From the NCBI RefSeq assembly GCF_018986435.1, contig NZ_JAHMIN010000005.1, forward strand, positions 22,175 to 79,603: 57,429 bases of DNA. The letters run 5' to 3'. This document shows positions 1 through 7,782 of this stretch, piece by piece. The first letter of the stretch is position 1. Each line of letters starts with the position of its first letter. The stretch is from Hahella sp. HN01. GTDB taxonomy: Bacteria; Pseudomonadota; Gammaproteobacteria; Pseudomonadales; Oleiphilaceae. The translations under genes and the position numbers were made by a program. The notes under the pieces are model-generated. The model did no database searches and was not told the origin of the DNA. It saw nothing but the letters and a program-made list of their open reading frames with translations.

Positions 1-327
1 CTGGCGCGTGCGCTGGCGGTTGACGCTCCCGTATTGATGGCGGATGAACCGGTGGCGGGTCTGGACCCTCAGCACCAGATTCAGGTGATGAGCCATTTGC
101 AGGATTGGGCTGGAAGTGGGCGAATCGGCGTAGTAGTGCTGCACGATCTGACTCTGGCGCTGCGGTTTTGCGGACAAGCGATGCTGGCGATGCCAGACGG
201 AACCCTGGTGGCGGGCGACACTAACGAGGTCTTGAGCGATGAGCGCATCCAGCAGGCGTTCGGCGTCTCGGTGGTGCGGGGGCTCCATGAGGAACGGCCT
301 TATCTGCTGCCCTGGAGTCTGAAGTGA
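1..327 (+). CDS. ABC transporter ATP-binding protein, iron/heme/cobalamin type (5' truncated)
   Basis: C-terminal 108 residues of an ABC ATPase; the start lies left of the window. Visible parts are the helix after the signature motif (LARALAV), Walker B with its catalytic glutamate (VLMADEP), the D-loop (GLD) and the H-loop histidine (VLHDLTLA). This spacing and the short C-terminus fit the FecE/HmuV/BtuD group, which powers uptake of ferric siderophores, heme or vitamin B12 across the inner membrane. The stop codon overlaps the start of a tonB gene by 4 nt, supporting a TonB-dependent uptake operon. The substrate cannot be told from this fragment. Confidence 0.88.
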   Translation: MARALAVDAPVLMADEPVAGLDPQHQIQVMSHLQDWAGSGRIGVVVLHDLTLALRFCGQAMLAMPDGTLVAGDTNEVLSDERIQQAFGVSVVRGLHEERPYLLPWSLK

Positions 328-1121
328 GCACGGACGTCAGCAACGCTAAATACCCGCCATTACTATGGATGGCCCTGGTCGCCTCCCTGGCGGCGCATTT
401 GGCGTTGGTGCTGTATTTCAATTCCCCTCAGCCAACTAGAGATCGGTTGAAATCGACCACGATGACCGTGGCTATTCAGGCTCCGGCGGCGCCAACGTCA
501 GTTTCCGTAGCGCCGGCTCAACCTCAATCTCAACCTGTGGAACCGAAGCCGACTCCGCAGCCAGTTCTAAAGTCAGCGCCAGAACCCGTGTCACAGAAGC
601 CCAAAGTGGCGCTTAAGCCGGTGGAGACGCCCGCCCCCAAGCCAAAACCGGTTCCAGTAAACAAACCTGTCGTAAAAGAGAAGACCCCTAAACCAACGCA
701 GGTGGCGCACAAATCTGTTGCGCAACCTGTTCCACAAACCTCAGCGGCGAAGTCGCAGGTCACACCCGCTGTGAGCAAGCCCGCTCAGGCGGTTCCGACG
801 CCAGCCGTGGCCGCCGCGCCCGTCTCTGCGCCTGTGGCGGTCAGTGCGCCGTCGGAGCCCAGGTATCAGTTAGGCGAAGCCAATACGCCGAAGCCTGAGT
901 ATCCTGGCCTCGCCACCCGGCGCGGCTGGCAGGGCACCGTCATGGTGGAGCTGTTGGTGGACGCTTTGGGCAACCCCGTGAAAGTCTCCATCAAGCGCTC
1001 CAGCGGCTACACCGTGCTCGACAAGCAGGCGCTGAAAACCCTCTCCGGCTGGCGTCTGGCGGCGGCGGATGGACTCGACCGGGAAACCATCGTGGTGCCG
1101 GTGGTGTTTCGTCTGAATTGA
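324..1121 (+). CDS. tonB: TonB family energy transducer
   Basis: 265 residues from a GTG that overlaps the upstream stop (GTGA). A single N-terminal membrane anchor (about residues 12-32) is followed by a long Pro/Lys/Val/Ala-rich periplasmic spacer (about 45-185) and a TonB C-terminal domain (about 188-265) with the typical YPGLA, a GTVMVELLVD strand and a final VPVVFRL strand. TonB passes proton-motive energy from ExbBD to outer-membrane receptors. Its overlap with the ABC ATPase gene suggests dedicated service to one iron or cobalamin uptake system. ExbB/ExbD are not in the window. Confidence 0.92.
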   Translation: MSTDVSNAKYPPLLWMALVASLAAHLALVLYFNSPQPTRDRLKSTTMTVAIQAPAAPTSVSVAPAQPQSQPVEPKPTPQPVLKSAPEPVSQKPKVALKPVETPAPKPKPVPVNKPVVKEKTPKPTQVAHKSVAQPVPQTSAAKSQVTPAVSKPAQAVPTPAVAAAPVSAPVAVSAPSEPRYQLGEANTPKPEYPGLATRRGWQGTVMVELLVDALGNPVKVSIKRSSGYTVLDKQALKTLSGWRLAAADGLDRETIVVPVVFRLN

Positions 1122-1257
1122 CAAATTTCCCATACTGTCGCATAACTTCCTGCAGACTCCCGTTGTGGCTATGCCTGCAGGCGCGGGCTGCAAGGGAGCT
1201 TGTTAGGCTATCGCCTAGTTGACATGCATTGCCCGCTTCTCCCATGATGGCCGGCTC

Positions 1258-1270
1258 TGAAAGCGTTTCC
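1258..1270. promoter_or_regulatory. LacI-type operator, regulator promoter
   Basis: TGAAAGCGTTTCC lies 27 nt before the ATG of the LacI-family gene. It resembles the cre/LacI consensus TGNAANCGNTNNCA and the two better sites before the GH3 gene at 2372 and 2542. Autoregulation is inferred. Confidence 0.55.
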
Positions 1271-1296
1271 CCTTAAGCAAGGTGCCCGTCCTCCGA

Positions 1297-2313
1297 ATGA
1301 TTACAATAAAAGAAGTCTCCGACCGTGCGAAGGTCTCGATATCCACAGTCTCCCGTGTGATTAACAACACGGCTCCCGTTAAGGAAAGCACCCGTAAGCG
1401 GGTATTTAAAGCCATGAAGGATCTGGGGTATCGACCCAATTCATTCGCTCAGGGACTGGTCACCAACCGTTCCAATAATATCGGTCTGGTGGTGACGGAT
1501 CTGCTTGGCGTATTCTTCGGCCCCCTTATTTCAAGTCTGGAGCGCGCTTTGCGCGAATCCGGCTATAACCTCATCATTTCCGTAGAGAATTATTCATCCG
1601 ACGAGATCAAGGAAACCATCGACATGCTGGCTGGCCGCCGTTGCGACGCCATCATTCTGTTTCCGTACTGCCTGACGGATGAAGAGTTGATCAGCCTGAA
1701 GGAAAAATCTCCGCCGCTGGTGTTGTTGAACCGCTATGTGCCTGAATTGGCTGGCGAATGCGTCATCGTCGACAACGAGCAGGGCAGTCATCTGGTGGTA
1801 GAGTATCTGGCGTCCATAGGGCATCGCCGCATCGCCTGTATCAGTGGACCGTTAGGCAATGAGGAAGGGCGCGCGCGTCTGTCCGGCTATCGTCGCTCGC
1901 TGGAAAATCTGGGTATGCGCTATGACAAGGACCTGGTGGTGGAAGGCGACTTCACCGTAGAGGGCGGCTATATCGCTACTCAGCGCTTATTGAAGCGCAG
2001 CCGCGACTTCACCGCCATATTCGCCTGTAACGATCAGATGGCCGCTGGCGCTATGAAGGCGCTGCGCGAAGCCGAGTTGAGCGTTCCTGAAGAGATTTCC
2101 CTGGTTGGCTTCGATGACGTGGAATACGCCTCGTTGCTGTATCCGGCCCTGACCACCGTGCGTCAGCCGGTGAACGCCATGGGTAAACGCGCTGCGGCGC
2201 TGGCGATTCAATCCATTCAGGGCGAACGCCGGACGCAGCCGGCTCCCATGTTTGAGCCGGAACTGGTGTTGCGCGACTCCGTCGCCCCTCCCAAAAACTC
2301 CTCAGCATCTTAA
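1297..2313 (+). CDS. LacI family transcriptional regulator
   Basis: 338 residues from ATG 1297; an in-frame GTG at 1282 would add five residues but the LacI headpiece begins at MITIKEVSD. An N-terminal helix-turn-helix (TIKEVSDRAKVSISTVSRVI) and hinge helix are followed by a type-1 periplasmic-binding-fold sensor domain (about 60-330) ending in VPEEISLVGFDDVEYA and a typical LTTVRQP. Such proteins bind palindromic operators and leave DNA when a sugar binds. The matching palindromes in front of this gene and of the adjacent GH3 beta-glucosidase make that enzyme the likely target, with cellobiose or a beta-glucoside as plausible inducer (inference). Confidence 0.92.
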   Translation: MITIKEVSDRAKVSISTVSRVINNTAPVKESTRKRVFKAMKDLGYRPNSFAQGLVTNRSNNIGLVVTDLLGVFFGPLISSLERALRESGYNLIISVENYSSDEIKETIDMLAGRRCDAIILFPYCLTDEELISLKEKSPPLVLLNRYVPELAGECVIVDNEQGSHLVVEYLASIGHRRIACISGPLGNEEGRARLSGYRRSLENLGMRYDKDLVVEGDFTVEGGYIATQRLLKRSRDFTAIFACNDQMAAGAMKALREAELSVPEEISLVGFDDVEYASLLYPALTTVRQPVNAMGKRAAALAIQSIQGERRTQPAPMFEPELVLRDSVAPPKNSSAS

Positions 2314-2324
2314 AACCCCGCTTC

Positions 2325-2355
2325 GGCGTTATTACGTTCTATTGACAATAACGCC
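2325..2355 (+). terminator. Stem-loop after LacI gene (no U-tract)
   Basis: Perfect 9-bp inverted repeat GGCGTTATT/AATAACGCC with a 13-nt loop, 12 nt after the LacI stop. There is no T-run after it, so it may be a weak or factor-dependent terminator, or simply a hairpin. Confidence 0.4.
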
Positions 2356-2371
2356 TGAATTAGGGCAATTT

Positions 2372-2387
2372 ATGAAATCGCTTTCAT
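2372..2387. promoter_or_regulatory. LacI-type operator 1 before GH3 gene
   Basis: ATGAAATCGCTTTCAT, a 16-bp palindrome with one mismatch, matching TGNAANCGNTNNCA fully. It differs by one base from the site at 2542, 170 bp further on; paired sites would allow looping by a tetrameric regulator. Confidence 0.7.
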
Positions 2388-2541
2388 TATGGCGCGAGCT
2401 GTTTTGCGGTGCATTTACCGCATAGCGTCGAAAAAGCCGGCTAGTGCCCTGGTTTTCGTTAGTAATCGTCCGTTGTTCAGGTCGGGATACTCAGCAAACT
2501 ATCAGGTATCAGGAAATTGAGTCGGATTTATTAGTTTTGAA

Positions 2542-2557
2542 ATGAAAGCGCTTTCAT
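2542..2557. promoter_or_regulatory. LacI-type operator 2 before GH3 gene (perfect palindrome)
   Basis: ATGAAAGCGCTTTCAT is a perfect 16-bp palindrome ending 42 nt before the beta-glucosidase ATG, where repressor would overlap the promoter or early transcript. Assignment to the adjacent LacI regulator is inferred from the shared motif. Confidence 0.75.
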
Positions 2558-2599
2558 AATATTTCGGTCCACTACCGCTAAATATAAAAAGGTGACCAC

Positions 2600-5500
2600 A
2601 TGTACGTATCCAGACGCCTCAAGCTGAAGGCGCTGTCGACCATGATGATTGTCGCGGCGCTGACGGCATGCAGCAGTGATTCCAACGATAACGACGGTAA
2701 AGATGGGCCGGGAACGCCTGACCCGGTAGTCGGCGTTGATTACATCAATACCTTCAGTGATTGGCCGGCCATTCAAAGCGCCATCGCCAAAGACCCGCAA
2801 ATTGAAGCCAAGATCGTCGAGATCATGGCGACCATGTCTCTGGAAGAAAAAATCGGACAGATGATCCAGCCGGAGCTGCAGCATCTGACCCCGGAAGAAG
2901 TAAAACAGTACCACATTGGCTCCGTGCTGAACGGCGGCGGTTCCTGGCCGGGCACGAAAAAGCATGCGACGGTGCAGGAATGGCTGGATATCGCCGATGC
3001 GTTGTGGGAAGCCTCCATGGATGAGAGCGACGGTAACGCCGCCATCCCCATTATCTGGGGGACGGACGCGGTGCACGGTCACAGCAACCTGGTGGGCGCG
3101 ACCCTGTTTCCCCACAACATTGGCCTGGGCGCGGCGCGAGATAAGGATCTGATTCGCAGAATCGGCGCGGCGACGGCGGAAGAGGTGGCGGTGACCGGCA
3201 TTGACTGGACCTTTGCGCCCACTCTCGCCGTGGTGCGCGATGATCGCTGGGGGCGCACCTATGAGGGTTACTCCGAGGATGGCGAGATTATCTTTAATTA
3301 CGGCGCCGCTATGGTGGAGGGCCTGCAGGGTAATTTCGACCAGTCGCATGTGGTGGCCACCGCCAAGCACTTTATTGGCGACGGCGGCACGGACAAGGGG
3401 AATGATCAGGGCGACAACTTGGTGGACCAGAATACGCTGATCAACCTGCACGGTCAGGGGTACTATTCCGCCCTGCGCGCTGGCGCTCAGACGGTGATGG
3501 CGTCTTTCAACAGCTGGCAGGGCGAGAAGCTGCACGGCAGAAAGGACCTGCTGACCGATGTGCTGAAAGGCAAGATGGGCTTTGATGGTCTGATCGTGTC
3601 CGACTGGAACGGCATTGGTCAGGTGGATGGCTGCACGGAAAGCAACTGTCCGCAAGCGGTTAACGCGGGCATAGATTTGTTCATGGTGCCTTACAAAACC
3701 GACTGGAAGGCGTTCTACCAAAACACCATCGACTCCGTAAACGCCGGCGCCATTGAGATGTCGCGCATTGATGACGCCGTGGCGCGCATTCTGCGGGTCA
3801 AACTGCGCGCAGGTCTGTTTGATAAGCCCAAGCCCTCCCAGCGCGCTCTGGCGGGGAAAGTGGAAGTGCTGGGCTCCAGCGAACACAGGGAACTGGCGCG
3901 GGAAGCGGTGCGTAAGTCGCTGGTGCTGTTGAAGAATAAAAACGGCATCCTGCCTCTGAGCCGGGACGCCCGGATTCTGGTGGCGGGCAAATCCGCGGAC
4001 AGTCTGTCCAATCAAAGCGGCGGCTGGACCATTTCCTGGCAGGGAACCGGTCTTAATGAAGCCGAGGACTTTCCCGGCGCGACGTCCATCCTGAAAGGCA
4101 TTCAGGATGTCGCTTCCAATGTGACCTATGATGCGGACGGCGGCGACGCTGACCCTAACCTGCATGATGCAGCGATTGTAGTGATCGGAGAAACGCCCTA
4201 TGCGGAAGGCGTCGGCGATCTTGAAGGCGCCAAGACGCTGGAGCATGCCCGCAATTATGCGCAGGATCTGGCGGTGCTTGAAGCTATCCGCAACGCCGGC
4301 GTGCCGGTGGTGACGGTCTTCCTGTCCGGGCGTCCGTTGTATGTGAATAAAGAGCTGAACCGCTCCAACGCCTTTGTCGCCGCCTGGTTGCCGGGCAGCG
4401 AAGGTGAGGGCGTAGCGGATGTGCTGTTCGCCAAAGCGGACGGCGGCGTCAACAACGACTTCGTTGGTAAGCTGTCTTACTCCTGGCCAAACTCGCCCTG
4501 TCACACGCCATTGAATAAAGGCGACGCCAGTGATGCTCTGTTCGCCTACGGCTACGGACTGAGCTATCAGGACGCCGATAGCCTGGGCGACGATCTGAGC
4601 GAGGTAAGCCAGGCCTTTGGCTGCGATCAGACCGATCCCGGCGATGGCGGAACCACCAACGTGAATCTTGATCTGTTCACCAGCGGACAGAATCAGGGTG
4701 ACTGGGTCATGCGCATCGGCGGTCCTTCCAACTGGGGCGGAACGCCAGTCAGCATGGACCCGGCGGTGACCACGGCGCTGGAAGGAAATGAAGTGAGCGT
4801 CTCTACCGAAGACGGCGCCATTCAGTTCAGCGCCAAGAGGGTGAAATGGACGGATGTGGGCCAGATCTACATGCAGGCCACGGAAGACAACAAAGGCAAG
4901 GATCTGACGCCTTACTACAACTCAAAAACGTCGGTGAAATTCCGGGTTAAAGTGAATGAAGCGCCTGCTGGCGACGTTAATCTCTCGTTGCATTGCGTTT
5001 ACCCCTGTCTGGGTGAAGTAGCGGTTGGCGACTTTATGCGCGGCCTGCCGGTGGGTGAATGGACGGAAGTGAGCATTCCTTTCCAGTGCTTTGTGGACGA
5101 CGGCCTCGACTTCAGCAACGTCAATACGCCATTCCTGCTTTACTCTGGCGGCGCCATGGATCTGTCTTTGGAAAATATCCGCTGGGAGCCGAATACCGCG
5201 GCGGACACGCCGGATTGCAGCAGCTTCGCGCAGGAAAATGTCGCGCTGACGGAAACCACGGACGTGTATACGGATGGCGTGACGGACACCGAATTGTTCG
5301 CTCAGCCCGGCGTGTGGGCGGTCTCTTCCTGGGACCCCTATCAGGAAGACGCCAGCTTCGTGACCCTCGACGCGGCGCTTGCTGACGGCGCGGGAACTGT
5401 TGTGGACGCGCAATACGGCGCCCCGGCGGCGGAGCATGCAGCGAAAGGCGTTGTGCTGTTCAAGTCCGCCAAGCCGCTAAACGTTTCCGCCCTGAGCAAG

Positions 5501-5770
5501 CTTACTTTCGATGTGAAAGTCATCGATTTCGCCGCGTCTACCGGATTGATGGCGAAAGTGAATTGCGGCGCCGACTGCGGCACGGGTGATATCGCTATTC
5601 TGGACAGCTCCGCCGCGCTGAATGTCTGGCATCCGGTGGAGATCAACTTTGCGGACTATGATGGCCTTAACACTGCGGAAGTGACTTCGGTTCTGGAGAT
5701 TCTGCCAGTGTGGGATTCAGAAATGCGCAATGTGCATTTCCAGGTGGATAACGTTCGGCTGGTGAAGTAA
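2600..5770 (+). CDS. Glycoside hydrolase family 3 exo-beta-glucosidase lipoprotein (ExoP-like)
   Basis: 1056 residues; start supported by AAGGTGACC upstream. A lipoprotein signal (lipobox LTAC, Cys about 24) is followed by a short Ser/Asp/Asn/Gly linker, the GH3 N-terminal barrel (about 60-400) with nucleophile motif VSDW (Asp335), the GH3 C-terminal sandwich (about 430-690) and two carbohydrate-binding-like beta domains (about 710-890 and 900-1056), the first resembling the ExoP C-terminal domain. It probably removes terminal glucose from cello- or beta-glucan oligosaccharides at the cell surface or in the periplasm. Two LacI-type operators precede it. It is larger than a plain GH3 enzyme (about 750-850 residues) because of the extra domains. 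Confidence 0.93.
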   Translation: MYVSRRLKLKALSTMMIVAALTACSSDSNDNDGKDGPGTPDPVVGVDYINTFSDWPAIQSAIAKDPQIEAKIVEIMATMSLEEKIGQMIQPELQHLTPEEVKQYHIGSVLNGGGSWPGTKKHATVQEWLDIADALWEASMDESDGNAAIPIIWGTDAVHGHSNLVGATLFPHNIGLGAARDKDLIRRIGAATAEEVAVTGIDWTFAPTLAVVRDDRWGRTYEGYSEDGEIIFNYGAAMVEGLQGNFDQSHVVATAKHFIGDGGTDKGNDQGDNLVDQNTLINLHGQGYYSALRAGAQTVMASFNSWQGEKLHGRKDLLTDVLKGKMGFDGLIVSDWNGIGQVDGCTESNCPQAVNAGIDLFMVPYKTDWKAFYQNTIDSVNAGAIEMSRIDDAVARILRVKLRAGLFDKPKPSQRALAGKVEVLGSSEHRELAREAVRKSLVLLKNKNGILPLSRDARILVAGKSADSLSNQSGGWTISWQGTGLNEAEDFPGATSILKGIQDVASNVTYDADGGDADPNLHDAAIVVIGETPYAEGVGDLEGAKTLEHARNYAQDLAVLEAIRNAGVPVVTVFLSGRPLYVNKELNRSNAFVAAWLPGSEGEGVADVLFAKADGGVNNDFVGKLSYSWPNSPCHTPLNKGDASDALFAYGYGLSYQDADSLGDDLSEVSQAFGCDQTDPGDGGTTNVNLDLFTSGQNQGDWVMRIGGPSNWGGTPVSMDPAVTTALEGNEVSVSTEDGAIQFSAKRVKWTDVGQIYMQATEDNKGKDLTPYYNSKTSVKFRVKVNEAPAGDVNLSLHCVYPCLGEVAVGDFMRGLPVGEWTEVSIPFQCFVDDGLDFSNVNTPFLLYSGGAMDLSLENIRWEPNTAADTPDCSSFAQENVALTETTDVYTDGVTDTELFAQPGVWAVSSWDPYQEDASFVTLDAALADGAGTVVDAQYGAPAAEHAAKGVVLFKSAKPLNVSALSKLTFDVKVIDFAASTGLMAKVNCGADCGTGDIAILDSSAALNVWHPVEINFADYDGLNTAEVTSVLEILPVWDSEMRNVHFQVDNVRLVK

Positions 5771-5836
5771 GTCCTGCGCAGTTATTTACCTGATATGACT
5801 ATCTGAGCAAGGCGCGACAGGGATGCGCGCACCAAA

Positions 5837-5860
5837 AAAAGCCCGGTCTCCCGGGCTTTT
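5837..5860. terminator. Bidirectional rho-independent terminator
   Basis: AAAAGCCCGG, loop TCTC, CCGGGCTTTT between the convergent GH3 and MATE genes. A-run and T-run flank both sides, so it can end transcripts from either direction. Confidence 0.88.
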
Positions 5861-5879
5861 CTTTATCAAGAGAGGCGCA

Positions 5880-7250
5880 TCAGGCGGGAACTTCCGCCAA
5901 GCCGCCTTCGTCATTGTCGTGGCGGATGCCTTTGCTGCGCCACTTGCCAGTGCGCCAGCGCCACAGGTTGATGACCGCCCGCAGGGATTCATCCACGACA
6001 AAGCACATCCACACGCCCAGCATGCCGTAGCCCATATCGAGCCCGACCCAGAACACGAAAGGAATCACCGCCCACATGAAGATCATGCTGTTGACGGCGG
6101 AGAAGCGGGCGTCGCCCACTCCTTTCAGGCCCATGCCGGCGATAATGTTCACCGCTCGCGCTGGCTCCATGATGATGCAGGCCGCCAGCATCCACTTGCT
6201 CAGCTCGATAATCTGCTGATTATCCGTGAACAGGGTCAGCAGGCTGTCGTAGATCCATACAAACATCAGCATGTTGATGAAAGCGAAGCCGGATGCGTAG
6301 GCCACTGACTTCCAGAAGATGCGGTTCACCTCTTTGAAGTTTTCGGCGCCCATGAAGTGCGCCATCAGAATCTGGCTGCCGGCGCCCAGGGCGAAGGCGA
6401 AGGTGATTTCCACCACCAGCACCCGCAACACATAGGTGTTGGCCCCCATCGCCTCTAGCCCCAGACTGATCACCGCCATGGATACAACTATCTGCTGCAC
6501 GGTGTAGCTGAACGGCTCCATCGCCGAAGGAATGCCGATTTTCAGAATCGGGCGCATTACGCGGCGAATCGGGCCGGACATGCCTTTGAAGCGGAAACGG
6601 ATCTTCATCGGACCATGCACCACCCACATTACCAGCAGCGCGCCCACGGCGAAGGAAATCGACGTCGCCATGGCGATGCCCAGCAACCCCATCTTGGGCA
6701 GCCCGAACCAACCCAGGAAGAACGCCGCGTTCAAAATCACATTGAGCGCGTTGGTGGCCAGCGCGGTGGCCATGTTCCAATGGGTCATGCCTCGGGACGC
6801 CAGGATAGAGGCGTAGGAGAAACGCACAGCGATGCAGAAGAAGCTGAAGGACACCGCCAGAAGATAAGTCTCTGAATGTGCGTTCAACTCCGGCGTCATG
6901 CCCAGCCACAAGCCGACGCGGTCGGCGTAAATGAAGCTGACGATAAACATCAATAGCCCAAGCAGGCTGCTGATGCCGATGTTCGCCATGTAGGTCGGCA
7001 AGATATGCTGCGTTTGCTTCGCGCCCATGTATTGCGAAGCGACGCTGGTGCCTGCGGTGGTGAACATCGGGATGATGAAGAACCCCAGCAATAACACTGG
7101 CAGTAGCACGCCAACTGTGGCGGCGACTTCATCTGAGATACGACTGAGGAAATAGGCGTCGGCGAGAAACACCAAACCGCCGGTTATTTCTTCAATAAAG
7201 ATTGGCCATGAAAGCACCCACAGGTTGTGGGACCTTAATTCGTGGTTCAT
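5880..7250 (-). CDS. MATE family efflux transporter
   Basis: 456 residues with about twelve hydrophobic segments in two homologous halves. The N-terminus (LWVLSWPIFIEEITGG, residues about 9-24) and the repeated pattern after residue about 240 (KIGIPSAMEPFSYTVQQ) are typical of MATE/NorM/DinF proteins, which export drugs or metabolites in exchange for Na+ or H+. The C-terminal tail is charged and cytoplasmic. It stands alone, convergent with the GH3 gene and sharing its terminator. The substrate is unknown. Confidence 0.9.
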   Translation of the reverse strand: MNHELRSHNLWVLSWPIFIEEITGGLVFLADAYFLSRISDEVAATVGVLLPVLLLGFFIIPMFTTAGTSVASQYMGAKQTQHILPTYMANIGISSLLGLLMFIVSFIYADRVGLWLGMTPELNAHSETYLLAVSFSFFCIAVRFSYASILASRGMTHWNMATALATNALNVILNAAFFLGWFGLPKMGLLGIAMATSISFAVGALLVMWVVHGPMKIRFRFKGMSGPIRRVMRPILKIGIPSAMEPFSYTVQQIVVSMAVISLGLEAMGANTYVLRVLVVEITFAFALGAGSQILMAHFMGAENFKEVNRIFWKSVAYASGFAFINMLMFVWIYDSLLTLFTDNQQIIELSKWMLAACIIMEPARAVNIIAGMGLKGVGDARFSAVNSMIFMWAVIPFVFWVGLDMGYGMLGVWMCFVVDESLRAVINLWRWRTGKWRSKGIRHDNDEGGLAEVPA

Positions 7251-7782
7251 TGATTGTATACCCTGGCTATAAGCCTACAACTGGCCTGCGGCGCAGAAAG
7301 AGCGCAATCCCGGTGTTAAACGGGGAGATTCGAAGACCTATTTGTTTCTGTCAGAAAAATATCAGTAAGGGCGTCGCTGATGATGTGCGTTACGCGTAAT
7401 GCGCCTGAGCGCGATCAATATCAGCCGGCCTGGAGCGTTCTTCGTCAGGCGACGAGAGGAATGTTTTTAGTTTGCATGGATACCAGGCCTCCATTGGGGT
7501 TGGAGTTGAAGAGAGCAGATCAATATACACCTGCGATCAAAAAATGCCAATAGCGCTAAACACTTACGCAGTGCCTCAAAAACTAGTAACAAATAGTCAC
7601 GAATTATCCCGCCAGCCAGGCGTTCCGTCAGGTCTGTTGTGCTTTACTTAAATACTGCGTCCTATGCGAATTTGGCTCGGAGACAGATTGAATCTGCTCA
7701 TATTGGAAGGGGGATTCCGGCGCTGACGCAGGCGGAAGTTAAACGAAAAATTCACAGGCTACGGCTATCGCGAGGAGGAAAC
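7251..7782. other. Long intergenic region
   Basis: 532 nt between divergent MATE and lipoprotein genes. An open frame extends upstream of the lipoprotein ATG to 7639, but its residues do not look like a signal peptide and it lacks a good ribosome site. No RNA gene, repeat or riboswitch recognised; it must hold both promoters. Confidence 0.5.

Noticed and set aside
2531-4504. 657-codon open frame on the minus strand
   Set aside because: It mirrors the GH3 gene, has no ribosome site and its residues lack any family pattern; the GH3 frame has clear catalytic motifs.
5823-6308. 161-codon plus-strand frame after the GH3 gene
   Set aside because: Starts inside the terminator and overlaps the MATE gene in reverse; no family pattern.
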